Assembly: GCF_902635505.1 (NCBI RefSeq)
Contig: NC_045428.1
Location: 303,543,107 to 303,607,106 of the forward strand
Direction: 5' to 3'
Source: Sarcophilus harrisii
Taxonomy: Eukaryota > Chordata > Mammalia > Dasyuromorphia > Dasyuridae
Length of the DNA stretch: 64,000 nt
In this document: one piece after another, positions 32,520 through 44,620 of the stretch
How positions within the stretch are numbered: position 1 is the stretch's first letter
Layout of the letters: each line of letters opens with the position of its first letter
The notes under the pieces: generated by a model
Database searches by the model: none
Seen by the model: the letters and a program-made list of their open reading frames with translations, nothing else
What the model was told of the DNA's origin: nothing
Translations under genes and position numbers: made by a program

Positions 32520-35500
32520 CAAACAGGGGTAACAAGATGGCAAGTATACAGAATTGGTAATTTTAACCATAAATGTGAATGGTAAACGCCCACTAAAGAG
32601 GAAGGATTAGCAGAATGGATTAAAATCCAGAATCCTACAATATGTTGTTTATGAAACACACCTGAAGCTAGGGAGATACATGCAGAATAAAGGTAAAAGG
32701 ATGGAGCAAAATCTACTATGCTCAGGTGAAGTCAAAAAGCAGGTAGCCATCCTGATCTCAGATCAAGCAAAAACAAAATTGATCTAATTAAAAGAGATAA
32801 GGAAGGGCACTATATCTTGCTAGGTAGTATAGATAATGAAGCAATATCAATGTTAAATATATATGCACCAAGTGGTGTAGCATCTAAATTCTAAAGAGAA
32901 ATTAAGAGAGCTGCAAGAAGAAATAGATAGCAAACTATAATAGTGGGAGATCTCAACCTTGCACCTCAGAATTAGATAAATCAAACCACAAATAAGAAAG
33001 AAGTCAAAGAGGTAAATAGAATACTAGAAAAGTTAGATATGATAGATCTCTGGAGAAAACAAATAGAGACAGGAGTACACTTTCTTTCAGAGTCATGGAA
33101 CCTATACAAAAAATAGACTATATTAGGACATAAAAACCCTCAAACCAAATGCAGTAAGCAGATAGTGAATGCATCCTTTCTAGACCACGATGCAAAAAAA
33201 TTACACTCAACAAAAAGCCAGGGGAAAGTAGACCAAAAAATAATTGGAAACTAAATAATCTCATACTAAAGAATGATTGGGTGAAACAGCAAACCATAGA
33301 CATAATAACTTCACCCAAAAAAATGACAATAACGAGACATCATACCAAAATGTTACCTTAGTAAATCTGATTAAAAAAAGGAAAGAGGAAAATCAAATTG
33401 ATAGTCTTAAAATGAAAAGGAGAACTCGCCACTAATGAAGAGGAAATTAGAGCAATAATTAGGAATTACTTTTCCCAACTTTATGGCAATAAATGAAACT
33501 TAAATGAAATGGAAGAATACCTTCAAAAATATAGCTTGCCTAGATTAAAGAGGAAGAAGTAAATATCCTTAATAGTCCCATCTTAGAAAAGAAATAGAAC
33601 AAGCTATTAACCAACTCCCTAAGAAAAATCCTCTAGGACCAGATGGATTTACATGTGAATTCTACCAAACATTTAAAGAACAATTAACCCAATGCTATAT
33701 AAACCATTTGAAAACTAGGAGTCCTACCAAACCCCTTTTACTTAACAGACATGGTACTGATACCAAACCAGGTAAGCTGAAAACAGAGAAAGAAAATTAT
33801 AGACCAATCTCCCTAATGACTATCGACGTTAAAATCTTAAATAAAATATTAGCAAAAAGATTACAGAAAATCATTCCCAGGATAATACACTATGACCAAG
33901 TAGGATTTATACCAGGAATGCAGGGCTGGTTCAATATTAAAACTATTAGCATAATTGACTATATCAATAAGCAAACTAACAAAACCATATGATCATCTCA
34001 ATAGATACAGAAAAGCATTTGATAAAACCAACATTCATTCCTAATAAAACACTTGAGAGATAGAACAATGGACTTTTCTTAAATAGTCAGGAATATATTT
34101 AAAACCATCAGTAAGCATCATATGCAATGGAAAACTGAATCTTTCCAGTAAGATCTGAGGAAGCAAGGCTGCCCACTGTCACCATTATTATTCAATATTG
34201 TATTAGAAACACTCAGCCCCAGCAATAAGCCGAGAAGAGATTAAGGAACTCAGAATAGGCAATGAGGAAACCAAACATCACCTTTGCAGATGATATGATG
34301 GTATACTTAGAGAACTGCAGAGATTCTACTAAAAGGTATTAGAAATAATCCATAACTTTAGCAAAAGTTGCAGGTATAAAATAAACCCCATAAACCTCAG
34401 CATTTTTATACATCACCAACAAAATCCAACAGCAAGAGATACAAAGAGAAATCCATTTAGAATAACTGTCGACAGCATAAAATATTGGAATCTATCTACC
34501 AAAGGAAAGTCAGGAATTATATGAGCAAAATTACAAAAAACTTTCCACACAAATAAAGTCAGACTTAAACAATTGAAAAATATCAAGTATCCTGGATAGG
34601 TCTATTTAATATAATAAAGATGACAATACTCCCTAAACTAATCTATTTATTTAGTGCTATACCAATCAGACTTCCAAGAAAATATTTTAATGATCTAGAA
34701 AAATAACAAAATCTATTTGAATAATAAAAGGTCAAGAATCTCAAAAGAATTAATGAAAAAAATCAAATGAAGGTGGCCTAGCTGCCTGATCTAAACTATA
34801 TTATAAAGCAGCAGTCACCAAAACCATTTGGTATTGGCTAAGAAATAGATTAGTTGATCAGTGGAACAGGTTAGGTTCACAAGATAGAATAGTCAACTAT
34901 AGCAATCTAGTATTTGACAAACCCAAAGATCCTAATTTTGGGGATAAGAATTCATTATTTGACAAAAACTGCTGGGATAACTGGAAATTAGTATGGCAGA
35001 AATTAGGCATGGACCCACACTTAACACCGTATACCAAGATAAGATCAAAATGGGTCCATGATTTAGGCATAAAGAACGAGATTATAAACAAATTGGAGGA
35101 ACATAGGATAGTTTATCTCTCAGACTTGTGGAGGAGGAAGAAATTTGTGACTAAAGACGAACTAGACACCATTATTGATCACAAAATAGAAAATTTTGAT
35201 TACATCAAATTAAAAAGCTTCTGTACAAACAAAACTAATGCAAACAAAATTAGAAGGGAAGAAACAAACTGGGAAAACATCTTCACAGTTAAAGGTTCTG
35301 ATAAAGGCCTCATTTCCAAAATATATAGAGAGCTGACTCTAATTTATAAGAAACCAAGCCATTCTCCAATTGACAAATGGTCAAAGGATATGAACAGATG
35401 ATGAAATTGAAATTATTACCACTCATATGAAAGAGTGTTCCAAATCTTTATTAATCAGAGAAATGCAAATTAAGACAACTCTGAGATACCACTACACACC

Positions 35501-35989
35501 TGTCAGATTGGCTAAGATGACAGGAAAAAATAATGATGATTGTTGGAGGGGATGGGGAAAACTGGGATACTGATACATTGTTGGTGGAGTTGTGAACGAA
35601 TCCAACCATTCTGGAGAGCAATCTGGAATTATGCCCAAAAAATTATCAAACTGTGCATACCCTTTGATCCAGCAGTGTTTCTACTGGGCTTATACCTCAA
35701 GGAGATACCAAAGAAGGGAAAGGGACCAGTATGTGCCAAAATGTTTGTGGCAGCCCTGTTTGTAGTGGCTAGAAGCTGGAAAATGAATGGATGCCCATCA
35801 ATTGGAGAATGGTTGGGTAAATTGTGGTATATGAATGTTATGGAATATTATTGTTCTGTAAGAAATGACCAGCGGAATGAATACAGAGAAGCTTGGAGAG
35901 AATTACATGAACTGATGCTAAGTGAAATGAGCAGAACCAAAAGATCATTATATATGTTAACAACGATACTGTATGAAGATGTAATCTGA
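32520..35989 (+). pseudogene. L1 ORF2 remnant (endonuclease, RT, C-terminal)
   Basis: Homology runs through the AP-endonuclease domain (from about 32555; 'tatgcaccaagtggtg' at 32861 encodes the N-I-Y-A-P motif, 'gtgggagatctcaacc' at 32942 the G-D-L-N motif), the reverse transcriptase (33708-33992 open: [31 protein letters not shown]; the F-A-D-D catalytic box at about 34286) and the C-terminal part (35009-35401 and 35540-35989). Several stops and indels separate these; for example an 11-bp loss at 35396 relative to the copy at 13570. The final stop is at 35987-35989. Confidence 0.9.
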
Positions 35990-36428
35990 TGGAAGTGGAT
36001 TTCTTTGACAAAGAGACCTAATTCAGTTTTAATTGATCAATGATGGACAGAAGCAGCTACATCCAAAGAAAAAACACTGGGAAATGAATGTAAAGTGTTT
36101 TCATTTTTGTTTTTCTTCCCAGGTTATTTTTATCTTTTGAATCCAATTCTCCCTGTGCCACAAGAGAACTGTTTGGTTCTGCACACATACATTGTATCTA
36201 GGATATACTAGGACATATTCAACATATATAGGACTGCTTGTCATCTAGGGTGGGGGTGGAGGGTGGGAGGGAAAAATTGGAACAGAAGTGAGTGCAAGGG
36301 ATAATGTTGTAAAAATATTACCCTGGCATGGATTCTGTCAATAAAAAGTTACTATAAAAAAATAAAATAAAATGTAATGTCATTCAAAAAAAAATAAAGT
36401 GCTTCTAGAGACCAAAAAAAAAAAAAAA

Positions 36429-36490
36429 TTGTATCCTTTGTGCTCACATAGTGTCTGGCATATAGTAGATGCTTAATATTGATTGGACAG
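36429..36490 (+). repeat. L2 3' end, right part (split by L1)
   Basis: Continuation of the L2 at 30315: 'cacatagtgtctggcatata', 'gtagatgcttaatattgatt'. Confidence 0.75.
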
Positions 36491-36499
36491 GGCCATGGT

Positions 36500-36960
36500 A
36501 GCTAATGTGTTCTAGCCCCCAGGTCATTTAGGTGGAATAGGAAGACTTGAGTTTGAATCGTGTTTTAGACACCAGTTATGTGACCCTTGGAAAATAACTA
36601 ACATTTCTTAGCCCATGATTCTTCATCTGTAAAATAAAGATCATATGATCATAGCTGCAGACCTGGAAAGGATCTTGGAGGCCACTGAAGACCCCATGCA
36701 CACACTACAAGTTCCTTCCCCCGCCCCCCAACTGCAATTAAAGAAATTGAAGTTAAGAGAAGTTAGGGGAGTTTCTTAGGATTACACAATTAGTAATTGT
36801 ATAATGAAAATATTAATTCAAGTCTAAGTCCAGTGTCCTATTCTCTCTGCTGTGCTGCCTCTTGATCAAAATAGCATTTACCTTAACAGTTGATGTGAGA
36901 ATAAAATGAAATATTTTATACAAATCACTTTGCAAACCTCAGTGCTATATAAAAGTCAGC
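36500..36960 (+). repeat. MIR-like SINE remnants
   Basis: 'gtgacccttggaaaataact', 'cttcatctgtaaaataaaga', then a tail-like 'aaatcactttgcaaacctca'. The middle part also has antisense-type wording ('ttaagagaagttaggggagt'). Confidence 0.5.
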
Positions 36961-36984
36961 TGTTACTACAACTACTACTATTAC

Positions 36985-37170
36985 TTTGGTCATTTCAATT
37001 GTGATCAATTTCGTGATCCCATTTGGGAATTTCTTGGCAAAGATAACTAGAATGGTTTGTCATTTCCTTCTCCAGCTCATTTCACATTTGAGGAAATTGA
37101 GGCAAATGGGGTTAAATGACTTGCCCAGGATCACAGTATCTGAAGCTAGATTTAAACTGAGGAAAATGTT
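36985..37170 (-). repeat. RTE-tailed SINE, antisense
   Basis: 'ttcgtgatcccatttgggaa', 'tttgtcatttccttctccag', 'gcccaggatcacagtatctg'. Same family as 8318, 53085 and 58490. Confidence 0.75.
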
Positions 37171-37959
37171 GAGCAAGAAAATAGAAATGTAAAGCAGTGA
37201 AACAAATCATAAAAAAGCATGAAGCAAAGAACAAAGGGTAACTTCTATAGAAAGGTTTCTGATACTCTAGCCCATGAGTCTCCAACTAGTGTGTTTCCTT
37301 ATTGATTGTTAACCAGACTTAACTTCTGGAAATTTAAGTAGATGATGAAAATAAAGTGATTTTTCCCACCTAGTCCCCAAATCCTCCTTAATAGGGGTAT
37401 GCTCTTCTCTTGTAAACATAACGTCCCTAGGGAGAGTAAATTCAAGCTCAAAACCTAGAGAACATGTATAAAGGAGCAAATCATATCTAATCTTTTTTTT
37501 TTCCCTTTGTAGAATCCTCAAAAAGTTCCTCTTAGATTTTGAGGATCAATGCCTTCCTAATGTCCATAACCTGCCCTTCTCCCTGCCCAATGGGGCCATG
37601 CTTCCTAGGGTTGTCTTTGCTTAATTTTGCTAGATTGTCTTTTCACAAATCTCTCAAATTATATAGTAGGTACTACCAGTACTGCTCCACAAACACTGCT
37701 TCCAATTCTGGTGAATGATAGTAATGGGAAGGCCAGATCTTCCTACCTTTTGAAGGTCACAAAATCATTACCTGACCAATAGGGATTGAAGAGAAAAAAA
37801 CTTTCCCCTCAATCCCTAACCATAGAGGAATTTCTTTCTAGGAGTGGAATTCATTCCACTGATGAATTCTACCACTGTTTGACTGTCTTTGAACTTTTTT
37901 TTTTCATTCATAACATAGGGTATTAACTGGTTTTCTTTAGCTAATTTTAGGATATTTCC

Positions 37960-38350
37960 TATGAGGAGGGTATGGTGTGTTCAGGAAGACTAGCACCTTT
38001 GGTGTGAGGGCCCTTTTCAGGATGACACCCATTTTGGGTGTCCATCTTTCACACAACTCTCTGGTTCCAAGAAGTTGTGGTCTTGGTAGATGTGCTAAAC
38101 TAGCTGATGATAACTGACAGACCTCAAACATTTGGATGAGTTAGAGGGATATCTATTCCAAGCATGTGAAAACTTTGGCAGAATTGGTGAATGAAAACAA
38201 TTTGTTCCAATGGCCATGAAGCAGATGCTGTGGACTACCTAATTGGTTAGACATTGAAGACCCCAAGGTCATCCACTGCATCTTTGTCCTGCCACTGGTC
38301 TTTGATGACTAGAAGAAAGAGTGAGACTGATGACTTTGTCCAACTCCACC
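37960..38350 (+). repeat. Probable RTE-type LINE/SINE end
   Basis: 'actgacagacctcaaacatt', 'gtgagactgatgactttgtc', 'caactccaccacactttaat'. A related shorter copy at 44935-45115 ends near 'gaggaaggacaaataac'. Family name not certain. Confidence 0.45.
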
Positions 38351-38519
38351 ACACTTTAATACAATTCATGCACAAGTCTAGACATTACTCATTATCCATT
38401 GTTTTACCCAAACCCCTATGATCCTTTCACATTCATTAAAGTTCTATTTCCACTTATGGAACTCTAGTTTATTTTTGATTGATTATTTCCATTTGTCTGG
38501 GCTTTCTGTGAATAATTGA

Positions 38520-38760
38520 GAGGGGATGGAGTCCATCTGTCATCTATCATACATCTGTCTTATGATTGCCATATTACCTGTCCCTCTGGGCTTTATGTCA
38601 TTCGCAAATTTGATTAACATGCTACCTATCTTCAACAAAGTAATTGTAAAAATGTTGAATAGAGCAAAGAAAATCATGCCATGGTACTCCTTTAGCGAGC
38701 TACTTCCAATTTACTTTGATTCATTGATCCCTTCCTCCCCACTGCCAAAAGTACTATCAT
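38520..38760 (-). repeat. L3/CR1 fragment, antisense
   Basis: Phrase 'tcattcgcaaatttgattaa' followed by 'gtaaaaatgttgaatagagc' and 'catgccatggtactcc' follows the antisense CR1/L3 consensus order. Confidence 0.6.
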
Positions 38761-38839
38761 AATTCAGAGATTTGCCATTTCTCACTTCATTTATTTGAAT
38801 AGTTTCCAAATTGATCTTCCCCAATTTCCAACCAATTCC

Positions 38840-39420
38840 TCCAATTTCTACCACACACTAAGCCAAATTATTCATCTTTCAAACTTCTGCTTTTGTCATA
38901 TCAATGTCCTGTTTAGGAAACTGAAATGGTTCCTTAATATCTACTACATCAATTCTAAGCTCTTCAACCTACCATTCAAGATCCTCTATTATGTGACCAC
39001 CTCTTCTCTCATCAATGTTATCTCTTCCTATTCCCTAATACAAATGCTCTGCTTTAGTATATCCATCTCTTTCCTAACTAGGAATATGCTATATTCCTTT
39101 CTATTCTGCTCATGCTATTTACTATCCTGACATACTCTCACGCTAATGGCTTCTAACATTTCTCTTCTTTCCCATCCTTCCTGCCCTCTATACCTCTGCA
39201 CTAGTCTTTATGATAGACAAAAAAAAGAGTATGTATTCACTATCTTTCAAGATCTAGAACATCTCACCAACTTAAAAAAAACAAAACCCAAACATCCTTT
39301 TTCCTATTATAGCCCATACTCATTTCACACTTCTTTAAATACTTTTCAAAAGAGTAGTCATTTCATTGCTGTTTATACTTCCTCTCCTGAAGCAAACTGA
39401 CTTCTCCATTGGTTAGTCAC
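38840..39420 (+). repeat. L2 LINE fragment
   Basis: Resembles the L2 interior: 'aaactgaaatggttccttaa', 'ctctattatgtgaccacctc', 'atgcttctaac'-like spacing. Open frames across it come from low stop density in C/T-rich sequence, not from a gene. Confidence 0.5.
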
Positions 39421-39439
39421 CAAAAATCACAATTTGAAT

Positions 39440-40480
39440 TGGAAAAGGCCTCAGAAAGTCATCTCCTCCAAAATAGATCTGATTGGAAAGTGTCCTCTAC
39501 AATATCCTTCACAAATAGTCATCCAGCCTCTTCTTGAAGACTTCTATTAAAGATAAACTATTACCTATTTTGGCGATCCATTCCTTCCCCCCCAAAAAAG
39601 CAATATACTTCCTCAAATATGGAAGCCTATATTAAACATGATGATAATGGCTTGGAGAGGGCAGAATACAATGGAATTACCTCATTTGTTCTGAATGCTT
39701 ATCTGTTCTTAATAAAATATAAAATCATTTTAGCTTTTTGGGCAGCCATATCATGCATGTGGATTTTTTATTTCCCTCAGGCCCCTAGATCATTATTGAC
39801 AATGAACTCTTATCTAACCATGCTTCCCTGCCTTATACTCATGCACTTATTTTTTGAACCCAGGTGTAGGACTTCATTCTAACCTCTATTGAATTTCAGC
39901 TTACTATATTAAGCCTAATTGTTGTCCAAGATCATAAGCTTTTTTTCTTCTTTTTTGTAACAATTCCTTGATATTCTTTGTCAAGCTAATGAAACCTCAA
40001 ACCTATGGACCATTTCTCAAAAGAATGTTTTTAAATGTATAAAATAAACTATATAAGATTGCAACAAAACTCAATTTGAAATACAATGATCAAAATATTT
40101 AAAAATTTGTGGACCCCAGTTTTAGAATCCTATGGTTTAAGCCATTGAGATTTTTTTTGTATCTGTTGTCCGTCTATCCAATATTTTAATTATCCCTTCC
40201 ATTTCATGTCATCTACAAATTTGATCTACATGCCACCTTTGCCTTATCCAAGTAAATGCTAAAAATAGCTGTAGAATACAGGGGCTAGTTCAGATTCTTG
40301 GGGTCACTTTATCATTCTTCATCAATCACTAGTCTTTGGATTCAGCCCATCAACCAATTTCTGTTTTTTGTAAATTACTCTTCAAAAAAATTCACTACTG
40401 ACTGACTAACTTCTGTTTACATCACACTCTGGATTTTCCTGTTGCTAGATTGTTGTTTTGATAAAGTCAGCCCATATGTT
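39440..40480 (-). repeat. L3/CR1 LINE, antisense, long fragment
   Basis: Ordered CR1/L3 phrases: 'catccagcctcttcttgaag', 'cccaggtgtaggacttcatt', 'ttgaatttcagcttactata', 'atgtcatctacaaatttgat', 'cccatcaaccaatttctgtt'. Interrupted near 39995-40145 by a repeat of the family also at 49018 and 57950. Confidence 0.65.
39995..40145 (+). repeat. Unnamed interspersed repeat, copy 1 (hAT-like?)
   Basis: 'aaacctatggaccatttctc', 'gtttttaaatgtataaaata', 'tttgtggaccccagttttag'. Shared with 49018-49190 and the reverse complement of 57950-58190. The ends ('ggtt...' / '...aagaatc') resemble short hAT-type inverted repeats but are too decayed to be sure. Confidence 0.6.
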
Positions 40481-41219
40481 TTAATCTCATCCAATTTAGA
40501 GGAATTCTCCAAATATTCCAATGGCAATGCATTATTGCCTTTAAAAATCTTCCAGCTGCAAGGAGCCCTGTGAGTAAGAATGAAGTGTAATTCCAATAGA
40601 ATATATAAGTTGTCTTCCCAATTTGTGCTTTTTTGGGTCCTAAGTTTTGGATGATTTCATCCAGTTGTGTTTGCATGACTGTAGGCATTAATGCACTTTT
40701 GAGCCCCAGAAATAGTTATATAGCATGGAATTAGTTCCTGGTTGAACTGTTGACCAGCATTAGGCCAGCTTATATAGTTTTAATCAATTGTTATGGTCAA
40801 AGTGCTCATATCATTGATTGCCAAAGGTAGGAAAAATAGCAACACTATAGACACATCCTCTATTGGTACCCTATAGACACACTCCACGTAGAAGGAGGTA
40901 CAAAGACTGTGGCCTAAGGGTGCAAAGAGAACACCTTGGACTCCTTGATTAATGTCAAACTTTACATCTTGTAAAGTAATTTTAGGGCAGAGGGAACAAT
41001 TTTCAATCTTTCCCCAGACATCCCCAGATGTTCCATTTGGTTATAGCCTTGTGCTCCTAGTAAGATGATCAGTTATTTGATAGCCAGGACCATATTTATG
41101 TATCCAGTACATTAATGCTGGACATGCAGAAAAAGTTCAATAAATTGCTTTTGATTTAACTGAACTGGAATCCCCTAAGCTGACTCAGACTTCAGGAAGC
41201 TGCCCTATGGACTAGGGCA

Positions 41220-41365
41220 GCAGGAAATGAAAATGATCTGAAACAGGAACTTACTAAGGGGTAAGCACTTTCTTACTCCGGATCAGCAGCAGCAGCAGTC
41301 AGAGAAGGAGCAGAATCTCCAGGAAGACTCAGATTGTGACACCCAGAAGAAACTTATCTTTGGAG
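41220..41365 (+). promoter_or_regulatory. HCLS1: Candidate HCLS1 promoter and non-coding first exon
   Basis: The HCLS1 ATG lies at the very first base after an acceptor at 43361, so at least one 5' UTR exon must lie upstream. About 2 kb upstream is a repeat-free stretch with an AP-1/MARE-like CTGACTCAG (41179), several ETS-type AGGAA cores (41192, 41219, 41244), a (CAG)5 run and a good donor TTTGGAG|GTAGGA at 41366. Splicing it to 43362 would put G at -3 of the ATG. ETS (PU.1) and AP-1 sites are usual in TATA-less blood-cell promoters. The start of transcription cannot be placed from sequence, so this is a hypothesis. Confidence 0.35.
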
Positions 41366-43361
41366 GTAGGAGATCTGAACCATGATGGGATTGGAAAACA
41401 AAGTGACAAGAAGGAAAGGAAAGGAACCTCATAGATCTTGTCAGTCTCTAGAGGCCCTGTAGTGACAAGAATTTAGGATGAGAGAGACCCGATCGAGGAA
41501 GGGAACAGAAGTGGAAAGGAATAGAGCTCATGAGAAGCTGATTCAGGACTGATTAGGACAAAACTCAAGCAGAGAAAGTGATAAAAATACATTAATTAGA
41601 GATCTGTGCTGGGAAGAATACAAAAGAAGTCAGAAAGGGAGCTTAAAGTAGAGGTAGAGGGAGAGAACACACTAATGAAGCTTTGTAAGAGACCAGGAAG
41701 TACAAATGGTTGTACAATAGAGTAGCAAATGTTCGAATACTGAGTAAACAATAAAAAAAAGTTAATTGTTTTTCAAGATTCTATGAACTGACTGAGAAAT
41801 GGACACTAGGCTCTTTAGCTGGTAATCCCTTGCTAGCTCTGAATCTAGGATGTTGGCTTTTGCTTTACCTAACCCTAGCCACCACATCTTGCCATCTCCC
41901 TTCAAAGAGTGGAACAGAGTCTGTGGAAGATGGTTGGAAGAGCATAGGAAGGAGTGAGCAGAGGAGATCCCTCCGACCAATTTTAATTAACACTAAAATT
42001 TCAGAAACTTGCTCTTTCCAGATTCTGTACTGTGAGCCTTCCACATTATGAGGGAGTCTTAGGGAATCTGGCCATCATGATGGAATATATGAGATGGGAA
42101 CACAGGTCTCAAACTGATAACTGAAATTGCTAGGAGTGAATGATGGGGATGGAGGAAGTGTTTGAAGGTGGCCCTAAGATGGTTTTGGTGATGTATACTG
42201 TTCTAATAACTGTTCATGAAGGCTAGTCTCCAACACTTATCTTTTTAGTGACCCCTCAGGAGATCAGGGAAGTTTAACATCATCTCTCCTTCAAAACATT
42301 GTAAAAGGTGGGCTCCCAAGAGAAGATGGAGAAGGAAGGGGAGTGGCTTCTCAGGAGGAAGTGTTTGTGGGAACACTTAAAAAAACATATGAATTATTTC
42401 TATTGATATCTTTTATTTTCACATCTTCATTTATAATAATATTCATCAACCTCAATCTTACAGCAATTAAAAAAAAAGAAATATACCTGTGTCTGTCAAT
42501 ATATGTAATATACTTCCACCTTTGCAAAGAAAAGGAGTGGGAGGAAATACATTATCTTATTTCCTCTACAAAACCAATCTTGGTCATTGTGATTGTACAC
42601 ATTAAAAATTGGTAGTAGTAGAAAACATTATTATAAGTTATTTGGGAATTATGGAGACTGAATATGGATCAAAGCATAGTATTTTCATCCTCTTTTTGTT
42701 TGGGGGGTTTTTTCTTTGCTTTCTTTGTTTTTTTTTCCCTTTTGGTCTGATTTTTCTTGCACAACATGACAAATATGGAAATATGTTTAAAGTATTGTAC
42801 ATGTATAACTTCTATCACATTGCTTACTCTATTGCATAGAGGTGGGATAAGGAAAGGAGGGAGAAAAAATTTGGAACACAAAATCTTACAAAACTGAATG
42901 TTGAAAACTATATTTACATGTATTTGGAAAAATAAAATACAACTTAGAAAAAAAAGTTTAAAATGTTCATGCCAGGGGAAATAGCTTAAAGAGTTTCATT
43001 TAAGAATTCTTTGAGGAGATATTGATTAGTTGAAAGGGAAGGAAGGTTTGTTTATATGCTAGTGGCTATTACTTTCCTACAAGGCATAAGAATTTACATG
43101 TACTGTGTGTATGATTTCCAATGGACCATATGAAAAAGGCTTTAACGAAGGTTTTTGGGGGGATTTAAGGCTTCTTAGAAGTGCTCAACACAATGCCTGG
43201 CATAGAGCAGTATTTAATCAATGTTTTTTGACTTGATTACTTAGACAATAATAGAAGATTATTGGTTGTGGTGGGAGGGTTCTTACATATTATTGGTATC
43301 AGATTCATGTGGTCTCAGTAATCACAAGAGCTGATGTGCATTTTGTCTACGTCATTCCCAG
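41366..43361 (+). other. Putative HCLS1 intron 1
   Basis: If the exon above is right, a 2.0 kb GT-AG intron. Contains an L1 3' end (42605-42957) and an L2 end (about 43185-43240, 'atgcctggcatagagcagta'). Otherwise no assigned element. Confidence 0.4.
42605..42957 (+). mobile_element. L1 3' end, sense
   Basis: 'gcacaacatgacaaatatgg', 'gttgaaaactatatttacat' and tail 'ggaaaaataaaatacaactt'. A different L1 3' UTR lineage from those at 13061 and 55701. Confidence 0.75.
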
Positions 43362-43445
43362 ATGTGGAAGTCGGTGGTGGGGCACGATGTGTCTGTTTCT
43401 GTGGAGACACAAGGTGACGACTGGGACACAGATCCTGACTTCGTA
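43362..43445 (+). CDS. HCLS1: HCLS1 (HS1) first coding exon
   Basis: Acceptor ATTCCCAG ends at 43361, and the exon opens directly with ATG: M-W-K-S-V-V-G-H-D-V-S-V-S-V-E-T-Q then GDDWDTDPDFV, 28 codons, donor GTA|GTGAGT at 43446, phase 0. It agrees, from memory, with the start of human HS1. HS1 is the haematopoietic cortactin relative that binds and activates Arp2/3 at immune synapses and other actin structures. The acidic D-D-W motif here is the Arp2/3-binding site of the N-terminal acidic region. The gene follows GOLGB1 on the same strand, as in human. The ATG was chosen because MWKSVVGHDVSVSVE is the known N terminus. Confidence 0.96.
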
Positions 43446-44043
43446 GTGAGTATGAAAGTATTATGGGCCCAAATAGCTCAGGAAAAGCCTCCTAGGGGTC
43501 CTAGAGAATCTCCCATAGTGGGACTGACTACAAGATATTCAGCTGTCCTGGGTGACACATAGAGACTCTTTGTCCAACATTGAGGACAGAAAGGGGCAGG
43601 GTAAAAAGTAAGAAGGAATATTTGAATATTTTGAGAAAAGCAGAAAAATGTCAGGTTCCCTTGCCATGGGATCTAAGGATGGGCTGGGATTGAAGGACAG
43701 GAAAGAAAATGGAAAAGGAAAAGGAGACATCTTGAGTTATATAACCACTCTGGGTCTCATTATCCTCATCTATAAAATGATGGAGTTATGGCCTCCAATG
43801 TCCCTTCTGGCACAGAATCTATGTTCCTATAAATGTGGGATCTGGGAATCTTCCTCTGTCAATAGTCATTGATTAGACTTCAAACTGGAGATGGCTAGGA
43901 TTAGAGCAGATGGGAGGGCTCTAAAAACTCTCCCCAGCAGCCAGAAACCATAAGGGAAAATATACATTCCCAGGACATTTTTAGGATCCTGGTACTCTCC
44001 TCCTTCCTTTTGAACCTTTATTGCCAAAGGATGTTTTTTACAG
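43446..44043 (+). other. HCLS1 intron
   Basis: GT-AG intron of 598 bases; MIR-like wording at 43725-43800 ('ataaccactctgggtctcat'), nothing else recognised. Confidence 0.85.
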
Positions 44044-44117
44044 AATGACATCTCTGAGAAGGAGCAGCGGTGGGGAGCCAAGACCATTGAGGGCTCTGGA
44101 AGAAAAGAACACATCAA
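44044..44117 (+). CDS. HCLS1: HCLS1 second coding exon
   Basis: Acceptor TTTTTTACAG ends at 44043; donor ATCAA|GTAAGT at 44118. 24 codons plus two bases: [24 protein letters not shown], then AA of the next codon (Asn in human HIN). [19 protein letters not shown] is the conserved block between the acidic region and the cortactin repeats in HS1 and cortactin. Phase 0 in, phase 2 out. The cortactin repeats, coiled coil, Pro-rich and SH3 parts of the gene are not in this window. Confidence 0.96.
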
Positions 44118-44469
44118 GTAAGTGTGGAAAGGACAGAACACATGGTGTGGGTGGGAATGAGAGAGAAAAAAGGGTGCCGTTTTGTCTTTTGTCTTTAGAG
44201 TTCATGCAGTAATGTATAGTGTGAGAGGTGTCTCAAAAGTCTTACTGTAGTTTTAAATTATAATATCTTATACCACAGGTCCAGGTAGCTAGTGGGGATT
44301 CTGTGGGCTTAGGAAAAGGCACCCAGGATCCAAAGTAGTCACACATAAAGGAACTGACTGGCAAGATTTTCAGCTGTCATGAATGGGCCTTTAATACTTG
44401 TAAACAATGTTGTTGCTTTCTGATTTTGTGAATTCATTATCTGGACATCTTTCTCTGAATCTCCAAATA

Positions 44470-44620
44470 TATTACTATCTTTATGCTTTCCTGGATGTTT
44501 CTTCCTTTTCCTTAAATACAAATCCAACCATATCATTCTCCTGCTCAAATTCTAATGACTTCCTTTTAACTCTAGGGCCAAATATAAACTCCATTTAGCC
44601 TTTCAAGCCCTTTGCAATCT
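44470..44620 (+). repeat. L2 fragment
   Basis: 'ctcaaattctaatgacttcc', 'ctagggccaaatataaactc', 'agccctttgcaatcttatgc' follow the L2 interior. Confidence 0.55.

Larger units (their letters stand above)
30372..36428 (+). mobile_element. Full-length-type L1 (decayed), with 3' transduced segment
   Basis: About 6 kb. Starts 'atttccggccaagatggcag' (YY1-like core), has a GC-rich 5' UTR to about 30980, ORF1 region (about 30981-31965), a spacer, ORF2 (about 32520-35989) and a 3' UTR ending 'tcaataaaaagttactataa' at about 36356. After the first A-rich tail come 41 non-L1 bases (36373-36413) with their own AATAAA and a second A-run. Target duplication ttgtatctttg (30361-30371) / ttgtatcctttg (36429-36440). 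It landed inside an L2. Both ORFs carry several stops and indels, so it is not active. Confidence 0.93.
28807..41269. other. GOLGB1-HCLS1 intergenic region
   Basis: About 12.5 kb with no coding signal for a host gene. Contains an old L1 end (29200-29730), the full-length-type L1 (30372-36428) and its L2 host, SINEs, an RTE-like end (37960-38350), L2 (38840-39420) and L3/CR1 fragments (38520-40480). 40500-41150 has no confident assignment. Confidence 0.8.

Noticed and set aside
38526-39882. Series of 78-111-codon frames suggesting a small gene cluster
   Set aside because: Sequence follows antisense L3/CR1 and L2 fragments; no splice or codon signal.
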